Assembly (NCBI GenBank): GCA_003154055.1
Contig: PMCH01000068.1
Coordinates: 1-5,373 of the forward strand
DNA from: Acidobacteriaceae bacterium
GTDB lineage: Bacteria > Acidobacteriota > Terriglobia > Terriglobales > Acidobacteriaceae
Direction: 5' to 3'
Length of the DNA: 5,373 nucleotides
Shown here: in pieces, positions 1-4,224 of the stretch
How the letters are laid out: the number at the start of each line of letters is the position of its first letter
Numbering within the stretch: the stretch's first letter is position 1
Notes under the pieces: generated by a model
What the model was told of the DNA's origin: nothing
The model's database searches: none
Seen by the model: the letters and a program-made list of their open reading frames with translations, nothing else
Translations under genes and position numbers: made by a program

Positions 1-2018
1 AGAAGCTGAAACGTGCGCTCGGCGGCGCGGAAGTCCGGGAGGCCGAGCGCGGTGTCGGCTCCGACCACGCCCACCAGCGTCACGCCGTGGATGTCGTGGC
101 CCTTGGCGATCATCTGCGTGCCGACCAGCATGTCGAGTTCGCCTTCGTTCAGCGCATTCAGCGCGCGCTCGAAATCGTCGCGGCCACGGACCGTGTCGCG
201 ATCAAGGCGCCCGATGCGAGCCTGGGGAAACATGCCGTGCAGCAACTCTTCCAACTTCTCTGAGCCCGTCCCGACGAAATACACGTACTCACTGCCGCAG
301 TGCACGCATTTCTTCGGCACGGGCGCGATGAACCCACAGTAGTGGCATTCCATCTTGTGCTCGCGCTTGTGATGGGTGAGCGCGATGGCGCAGTTCCTGC
401 ACTCGAGTTTCTTGCCACAAGTGCGGCAGAGCACAACCGGGGAATATCCGCGGCGGTTGAGCAGCACCATGACCTGTTCTTTTTTCTCCAGGCGCTCGCG
501 AATCTCCGCAGCCAGCTTGCGCGAAATGACCTGCTCTTGTCCGGTTTCCTGAAACTCCAGTCGCATGTCGAGAATTTCGACTTCGGGCAGCGGACGCTGC
601 TCCACGCGGTCCGGTAACTCCAGCAACGCATACTTGTTCTTCGTCGCGTTGTAGTAGGACTCGAGCGATGGAGTCGCCGAGCCGAGCACGACAACGGCCC
701 CGGCCATTTTTGCCCGAATGACAGCCACGTCGCGCGCGTGGTAGCGAGGTGTCTCTTCCTGCTTGTAGGAGGAGTCCTGTTCTTCGTCCACGATGATGAG
801 CGCGAGATCGCTCACCGGGGCAAACACTGCCGAGCGCGTGCCGACGACCATCCGCGCCTGTTCGTTCTTGATGCGATGCCACTGCTCCGCGCGTTCGGCA
901 TCGGATAGTCCCGAATGCAGGATGGCGACCTCATCTCCGAAAATCTGGTGCAGGTCGGCGGCAACGGCTGGAGTGAGGCCAATTTCTGGAACCAGCAAAA
1001 TCGCGGAGCGTCCTTTTTCGAGCACCTCGCGCATGCCCGCCAAATAAACGGCGGTTTTGCCGGATCCAGTCACGCCGTGCAGAAGCATGCCGCTGAATTT
1101 GCGTGCTTCCATGCCCTCGTCAATCCTCGCCAGTGCATTTTTCTGCGCCGGGCTGAACTCGAATTCGAAAGGCGACCGTCGCGGCTTGAGTTTCGACATC
1201 GTGCGATCCTGCGGTTCGTCGACGAGTTCGACCAGCCCTCGGCGGACGAGCGTGCTCAAGGTGGTGCGCGGGATCTCCAGTCCGCGCAGAACCTCGACGG
1301 GGACTCTGCCGCCAGCCGCGGCCAATGCGTCAATCAACGCTCGCTGGCTCTCGTTGAGCCTGCCCGTGTGGGGACGGGTCTCTGACCCGTCCAGCGGAGG
1401 CGAAGCCTCCGCTCCCAGCAGCACCGCAACCTTGATTGTGCGCGACGATTCCCGCGCCGCCGAAACATCTTCGCGCGCAATCCACTTCTTGCGGACCATC
1501 CCAGCGAGCAGAGCTTTCGACGAGCGCGTGGCACTCCGCAGGCTCTCTTCCCGTACGTTCTCGCGCTCCGCCAGGTAATCGAGCACACGGAACTCGACGA
1601 GTTGATCTTCGGGCGTGCGTTGCGAACGTGCTGATGATCCGGACATCCCCGCGAGATGCAGCGCCATGTGGCCTTGGTCGGTGATGTGATAGACGACCGC
1701 CCGCTTGAATTCCGCCGAAAGTGGCAGCATGGTGCGGAAGACCTCGCCCACCGGTGCGAGATAGTAGTTGGCTATCCACTGGCCGAGTTTCAGCAGTTGT
1801 TCGTCGAGGACCGGCGAGATGTCGAGCGCTTCGATGATTTTCTTGGTCTTGACCTGCGGTGGACGATCATGCAGTTCGACGACGATGCCCGACATGCGCT
1901 GCTGCCGGAACGGCACCAGCACCCGCCCGCCCACCACCGGCTCCATGCCCGGAGGGATGGTGTAGGTGAACACCATGTCCAGCGGCACGGCGAGGGCGAC
2001 GTCAGCGAAGAGGGGCAT
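1..2018 (-). CDS. priA: Primosomal protein N' (PriA), replication-restart helicase, 3' end cut off by the window
   Basis: PriA is a 3'-to-5' DNA helicase that recognises stalled or collapsed forks and starts reassembly of the primosome. 672 complete codons are visible. In order: an N-terminal 3'-DNA-binding domain (about residues 1-105); two winged-helix-like segments (about 140-185 and 221-267); Walker A GVTGSGKT (315-322); DEEQ box (411-414); GSATPS (446-451); a two-zinc module with eight cysteines (531, 534, 540, 543, 558, 561, 571, 574); and the helicase motif GTQMIAKGHD from 633. The last visible residues are AERTFQL. The glutamine/arginine-rich final helicase motif and C-terminal domain, perhaps 60-150 residues, lie outside the window. 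The ATG at 2018 begins MPLFADVAL, as the family usually does; an in-frame stop lies just upstream (2040-2042). No good Shine-Dalgarno site is visible. Residues 203-219 are encoded by a palindromic repeat, an oddity described separately. The gene is divergent from higB. Confidence 0.96.
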   Translation of the reverse strand, partial: MPLFADVALAVPLDMVFTYTIPPGMEPVVGGRVLVPFRQQRMSGIVVELHDRPPQVKTKKIIEALDISPVLDEQLLKLGQWIANYYLAPVGEVFRTMLPLSAEFKRAVVYHITDQGHMALHLAGMSGSSARSQRTPEDQLVEFRVLDYLAERENVREESLRSATRSSKALLAGMVRKKWIAREDVSAARESSRTIKVAVLLGAEASPPLDGSETRPHTGRLNESQRALIDALAAAGGRVPVEVLRGLEIPRTTLSTLVRRGLVELVDEPQDRTMSKLKPRRSPFEFEFSPAQKNALARIDEGMEARKFSGMLLHGVTGSGKTAVYLAGMREVLEKGRSAILLVPEIGLTPAVAADLHQIFGDEVAILHSGLSDAERAEQWHRIKNEQARMVVGTRSAVFAPVSDLALIIVDEEQDSSYKQEETPRYHARDVAVIRAKMAGAVVVLGSATPSLESYYNATKNKYALLELPDRVEQRPLPEVEILDMRLEFQETGQEQVISRKLAAEIRERLEKKEQVMVLLNRRGYSPVVLCRTCGKKLECRNCAIALTHHKREHKMECHYCGFIAPVPKKCVHCGSEYVYFVGTGSEKLEELLHGMFPQARIGRLDRDTVRGRDDFERALNALNEGELDMLVGTQMIAKGHDIHGVTLVGVVGADTALGLPDFRAAERTFQL
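1366..1413 (-). repeat. Composite palindromic repeat, copy 1, in frame inside priA
   Basis: Read on the minus strand, two hairpins abut. The first is AGCGGAGGC-TTC-GCCTCCGCT (1413-1393, 9-bp stem). The second is GGACGGGT-CAGAG-ACCCGTCC (1392-1372, 8-bp stem), followed by CCACACG. The same plan (TTC-loop hairpin, CTGGACGG core, second hairpin, pyrimidine-rich ACAC tail) occurs at 4177-4220, with a reduced version at 3197-3232. It encodes AEASPPLDGSETRPHTG (residues 203-219 of PriA) between the two winged-helix segments and keeps the reading frame. The hairpins and resemblance are seen directly. That this is a mobile REP-like insertion is inference. Confidence 0.8.
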
Positions 2019-2055
2019 GTGGGAGGTGTCAATGAAATCCTATCGCATTTCCCAA

Positions 2056-2073
2056 TACTGTTGCTTGACAGTA
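2056..2073. promoter_or_regulatory. Candidate HigA operator, inverted repeat over the higBA -35 box
   Basis: TACTGT (2056-2061) and ACAGTA (2068-2073) form a perfect 6-bp inverted repeat with a 6-bp spacer. It covers the -35 hexamer at 2065-2070. A further ACAGT half-site occurs at 2094-2098, at the predicted transcription start. HigA-type antitoxins repress their own promoter through inverted repeats of this kind, so binding here would block RNA polymerase. The repeat is visible; its use by HigA is inferred from position. Confidence 0.45.
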
Positions 2074-2093
2074 GTATCGCGTTACGTTAGCAT
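2065..2093 (+). promoter_or_regulatory. Sigma-70-type promoter for higBA
   Basis: A perfect TTGACA (2065-2070) is followed by a 17-bp spacer and TAGCAT (2088-2093, four of six matches to TATAAT), in a locally AT-richer stretch. The predicted start point, about 2099-2102, coincides with the higB ATG at 2102. The toxin message would then have essentially no 5' leader. No other promoter as good is seen in the 83-bp priA-higB gap, and none was convincing for priA on the minus strand. Confidence 0.6.
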
Positions 2094-2101
2094 ACAGTGA
2101 G

Positions 2102-2383
2102 ATGATCGCGAGTTTCCGGGACAAGGAAACCGAAAGGCTGTGGCAGTCGGGCAGAAGCCGCCGTCTCCCCGCAGATCTGCAGCTACGGGCCTTCAAGAAA
2201 CTCGCTATTTTGAATGCGGCGCTCACGCTCGACAACTTGAAGGTGCCGCCGGGGAATCAACTGGAAGCGCTGCGCGGAAACCGCGCTGGACAACACAGTA
2301 TTCGAATCAACGATCAATATCGTGTGTGTTTCGTGTGGCGGGACGGGAACGCTTTTGAGGCAGAGATCGTCGATTACCACTGA
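2102..2383 (+). CDS. higB: HigB-family (RelE superfamily) toxin, mRNA interferase
   Basis: This 93-residue protein is the usual length for HigB toxins, which bind the ribosome and cut mRNA in the A site. It starts MIASFRDKETERL, as many family members do. It carries the signature PPGNQLEALRGNRAGQHSIR (49-68), then INDQYRVCFVW, and ends in the DYH tail (91-93). Family knowledge places catalytic residues in that C-terminal Asp-Tyr-His and in an upstream histidine, here probably H65. Nothing looks broken, so the toxin is probably active. The ATG at 2102 is the only start fitting the family N-terminus. It has no usable Shine-Dalgarno sequence and may be read from a leaderless transcript. The stop is 15 bases before higA, in the toxin-first order typical of higBA. 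Confidence 0.93.
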   Translation: MIASFRDKETERLWQSGRSRRLPADLQLRAFKKLAILNAALTLDNLKVPPGNQLEALRGNRAGQHSIRINDQYRVCFVWRDGNAFEAEIVDYH

Positions 2384-2398
2384 AGAAGCGGAGTAACC

Positions 2399-2716
2399 AT
2401 GACCAAATCGAGGAAGGTGTTTGCGGTTCATCCGGGAGAAATTCTCAAGACCGAGTTCATGGAGCCAATGGGAGTGAGTGCTTATCAACTGGCAAAAGCC
2501 CTCAATTTTCCGGGCATCTATGAAGTCGTCCGGGGAGACCGGGCCATCAGTGCCGACACTGCCATCCGCCTGGGGAAGTACTTCGGTCTGCCCGCGCAGT
2601 TTTGGCTCAATCTTCAGAACGATTACGATCTGAGAATCGCGGAGGGTAGCGGCATCGGCAAAGGGATTCGGCCCCGCAAGGTCGTTCATAGCGCCGAACT
2701 TGCCGACGCACAGTAG
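2399..2716 (+). CDS. higA: HigA-family antitoxin, XRE-type helix-turn-helix regulator
   Basis: HigA neutralises HigB by binding it and represses the higBA promoter. The 105-residue protein has the HPGEILKTEF opening (11-20), MGVSAYQLAKAL forming the first DNA-binding helices (24-35), a recognition helix near IYEVVRGDRAIS (40-51), and the family hallmark FGLPAQFWLNLQNDYDLR (62-79). The turn is odd: between AKALNF and IYEVVRG there is only PG, about two residues fewer than in remembered relatives (pattern V-x-x-x-R-I). This may weaken DNA binding. A Shine-Dalgarno GGAG (2390-2393), five bases before the ATG, gives it clear independent initiation, unlike higB. It is co-transcribed with higB. The family call is secure; retention of autorepression is not. 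Confidence 0.93.
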   Translation: MTKSRKVFAVHPGEILKTEFMEPMGVSAYQLAKALNFPGIYEVVRGDRAISADTAIRLGKYFGLPAQFWLNLQNDYDLRIAEGSGIGKGIRPRKVVHSAELADAQ

Positions 2717-2747
2717 AGATTCCGCACCCCACGGTGTCTAATACAGT

Positions 2748-3188
2748 ATGCGGAAACAGTGGCGATTAATTCTCCCTGCGGTTGGTCTGATGCTCTTCGG
2801 GATTGTGACCTACCAATCAGTGGAGCGGCGCCAGCATGAAAAAGCTTCCGGTCAGTACTTCTGGTGGGCATCTATCCGTCTTGACACTCATAGTGTTAAC
2901 CGTCATCTGGACGCGAAACCTTGCATGGAGGCGGAAAGCGACTGTGTCACATGGGATGTGGCGTCCTTACCCCGCTCGACCGGACTGTTGGGCGCGATGT
3001 TGATCATCACGGCCTTTCCAGCGTTCTTCATTGGGGTGCCAGTCGTTCGAGGCTTAGGGCGTCTTGGGATCAGCGAAGTCGGAACTTTCATGATCGTGAT
3101 GCCAGTGCTGATCGCAGGTTGGTGCAACGTTCTCGCATGGCTGGACAATCGCTGGAGGATCCGGCGGTCAAGCCCTACCCATCCCTGA
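2748..3188 (+). CDS. Small integral membrane protein of unknown function
   Basis: I do not recognise a named family. The 146-residue product begins MRKQWRLILPAV and has three hydrophobic segments: about 6-23, 79-99 and 111-132. A polar loop of about 55 residues (24-78) contains QYFWWASIRLD and two cysteines (C59, C66), which could pair if the loop is outside the membrane. A short RGLGRLGISE stretch links the second and third helices. From memory it resembles small hypothetical proteins found in multiple copies in Acidobacteriota, which is uncertain. It starts 31 bases after higA on the same strand, so it could be a third gene of that transcript. No Shine-Dalgarno site precedes the ATG. The end (RRSSPTHP) lies just before palindromic repeat copy 2, so the tail may derive from repeat flank. 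It could be a passenger of the higBA island; no role in toxin control is shown. Confidence 0.75.
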   Translation: MRKQWRLILPAVGLMLFGIVTYQSVERRQHEKASGQYFWWASIRLDTHSVNRHLDAKPCMEAESDCVTWDVASLPRSTGLLGAMLIITAFPAFFIGVPVVRGLGRLGISEVGTFMIVMPVLIAGWCNVLAWLDNRWRIRRSSPTHP

Positions 3189-3196
3189 CCCGTGCT

Positions 3197-3232
3197 CCCG
3201 CGGGCTGGACGGACGAGGGCGTCCGTCCCTAC
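3197..3232 (+). repeat. Composite palindromic repeat, copy 2, in the convergent gap
   Basis: An 8-bp palindrome CCCGCGGG (3197-3204), then CT, then the hairpin GGACGGACG-AGGG-CGTCCGTCC (3207-3228, 9-bp stem) and CTAC. The first hairpin is reduced compared with copies 1 and 3, but the CTGGACGG core and CTAC tail are kept. The element lies between the stop codons of the membrane gene (ends 3188) and the glycosylase gene (stop at 3229-3231). The CTA of its tail is the minus-strand TAG of the glycosylase gene. It could act as a bidirectional barrier or mRNA-end protector. Neither side has a U-run, so it is not a classical intrinsic terminator. Confidence 0.75.
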
Positions 3233-4128
3233 GTGGTTGCTTTTGGCGCTTTCAGTCCCAACTCTTTCATCACCATCTGCAGATCCTTCCACGCCTCGCC
3301 CTTCTGCCGTGGATCGCGCAGCAGAAATGCCGGGTGGTAGGTGACGGCCAGCTTGCATCCGTCCCAGCGGGGATCGTTGCTGCGGTCGTTAATACGAACC
3401 CCCGCCGGCTTGAAGTCGTAGAAGCGGCCACGCAGTTGGATCATCGAAGAGTTCATTGCGAGCAGTGTTTTGGCGGCGGTGGCGCCGAGGGCCACAACTA
3501 CCTTCGGTTTGATCGCCGCAATCTGCCGCATCAGGAAGGGCGAGCATGTCTCGGTTTCCTCGCGTTCGGGCGCACGATTCGCCGGCGGACGGCACTTCAC
3601 GATATTCGCAATGTATACCTGCTCCCGCGAGAGCCCCATCGCCTTGATCATGTTGGTGAGCAGTTGTCCGGAACGGCCGACGAACGGTTCGCCCTGCTCA
3701 TCTTCGTCGGCGCCTGGACCCTCGCCCACGAACAGCAACTCGGCATTTGGATCGCCCACGCCAAACACAATCTGCTTGCGTCCTTGCTTGTGCAGCGCGC
3801 AACGCGTGCAGTCGCCCAGGTCCTCGCGGATAATCTTCAGCGCCTTGGCGGGGTCCGTCACCTTCTGCTCGGGTTTTGGCGCGAGTACCTCAAAAATGTT
3901 CTCTTCAACAGCAACCGGCGCCGCGACGGCCGCGGCCTTCCGTGGGTTCATTTCTTCTCCTGATTCGGACTGAATTTCGGACGTGGCCATCGCAACCGAT
4001 GTCGTGACGTCTCCGTCGCGACTCCCCGACGGCCCACGCCGGTAGAAATCGTAGATCCCCAATTCGTTGTAATAGCGGATGCGATCCGCGAGCGCGCGGC
4101 GCAGTTCGGGGTTCAGGGTGCGGGGCAT
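3229..4128 (-). CDS. Family-4 (iron-sulfur) uracil-DNA glycosylase
   Basis: This enzyme removes uracil from DNA to begin base-excision repair. With the ATG at 4128 it has 299 residues, longer than the roughly 200-residue core because of an N-terminal extension of about 100. The four probable [4Fe-4S] cysteines are C107 and C110 (DCTRC), C179 (KCRPP) and C195 (ETCSPFL). GEGPGADEDEQGEPFVG (135-151) is the uracil-binding and catalytic motif; YHPAFLLR (264-271) is the second active-site motif. The extension has a charged helix with YYNELGIYDFYRR (19-31), which I recall from acidobacterial homologues, then a low-complexity linker. I chose 4128 because of that segment. An upstream in-frame TTG at 4224 would only add translated repeat. 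An ATG at 3951 (M60) has a better ribosome site and would still keep the whole catalytic core. The gene lies 96 bases after coaBC on the same strand, and its TAG stop is inside repeat copy 2. Confidence 0.94.
   Translation of the reverse strand: MPRTLNPELRRALADRIRYYNELGIYDFYRRGPSGSRDGDVTTSVAMATSEIQSESGEEMNPRKAAAVAAPVAVEENIFEVLAPKPEQKVTDPAKALKIIREDLGDCTRCALHKQGRKQIVFGVGDPNAELLFVGEGPGADEDEQGEPFVGRSGQLLTNMIKAMGLSREQVYIANIVKCRPPANRAPEREETETCSPFLMRQIAAIKPKVVVALGATAAKTLLAMNSSMIQLRGRFYDFKPAGVRINDRSNDPRWDGCKLAVTYHPAFLLRDPRQKGEAWKDLQMVMKELGLKAPKATT
3957..3961 (-). promoter_or_regulatory. Shine-Dalgarno site for a possible internal start of the glycosylase gene
   Basis: On the minus strand AGGAG (3961-3957) stands five bases before an in-frame ATG at 3951 (residue 60, MNPRKAAAV). 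The annotated start at 4128 has no comparable site. A shorter product of 240 residues would begin before the first iron-sulfur cysteine and so be complete in its catalytic domain. The motif is seen directly; that it is used is inference. Confidence 0.4.
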
Positions 4129-4176
4129 TGCGGATAAGGATAGCAAAAGGCCGGTCGGGTGGGAGAAAACCAGCCT

Positions 4177-4220
4177 GTCGAGCTTCGCTCGACCTGGACG
4201 GGCGAGACGCCCGTCTCTAC
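4177..4220 (+). repeat. Composite palindromic repeat, copy 3, between coaBC and the glycosylase gene
   Basis: Two hairpins are visible on the plus strand: GTCGAGC-TTC-GCTCGAC (4177-4193, 7-bp stem), then CTG sharing one base, then GACGGGCG-AGA-CGCCCGTC (4197-4215, 8-bp stem), followed by TCTACAC. It matches copy 1 in plan, including the TTC loop, the CTGGACGGG junction and the ACAC tail. It begins four bases beyond the coaBC TGA (4225-4227) and occupies nearly half of the 96-base spacer before the glycosylase ATG. In a coaBC-glycosylase message it would fold between the two genes. Confidence 0.8.
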
Positions 4221-4224
4221 ACAA

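Noticed and set aside
158..882. Two long minus-strand frames overlapping the priA helicase region in other phases
   Set aside because: The priA phase stays open from 2018 to the window edge and carries all helicase motifs. The other phases give arginine/serine-rich sequence with no motifs, so there is no sign of a priA frameshift.
2183..2689. A 168-codon minus-strand open frame opposite higB and higA
   Set aside because: It overlaps two genes with strong family signatures on the other strand and has no domain or ribosome site of its own.
2714..2742. Possible promoter TAGAGA-N17-TCTAAT just before the membrane gene
   Set aside because: The -10 box matches five of six, but the -35 is weak and overlaps the higA stop. 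Read-through from higBA is the simpler explanation, so it is not listed as a feature.
3207..3228. Hairpin in the convergent gap as an intrinsic terminator
   Set aside because: The stem is strong, but there is no run of T on either strand after it. It matches the repeat family found elsewhere in non-terminator positions.
3334..3963. A 209-codon plus-strand open frame opposite the glycosylase
   Set aside because: It is antisense to conserved iron-sulfur and active-site motifs and is explained as a shadow of that gene.
4177..4215. Adjacent hairpins as a riboswitch or small RNA
   Set aside because: The same two-hairpin plan occurs inside priA and in a convergent gap, so a dispersed repeat explains it better than a gene-specific regulatory RNA.
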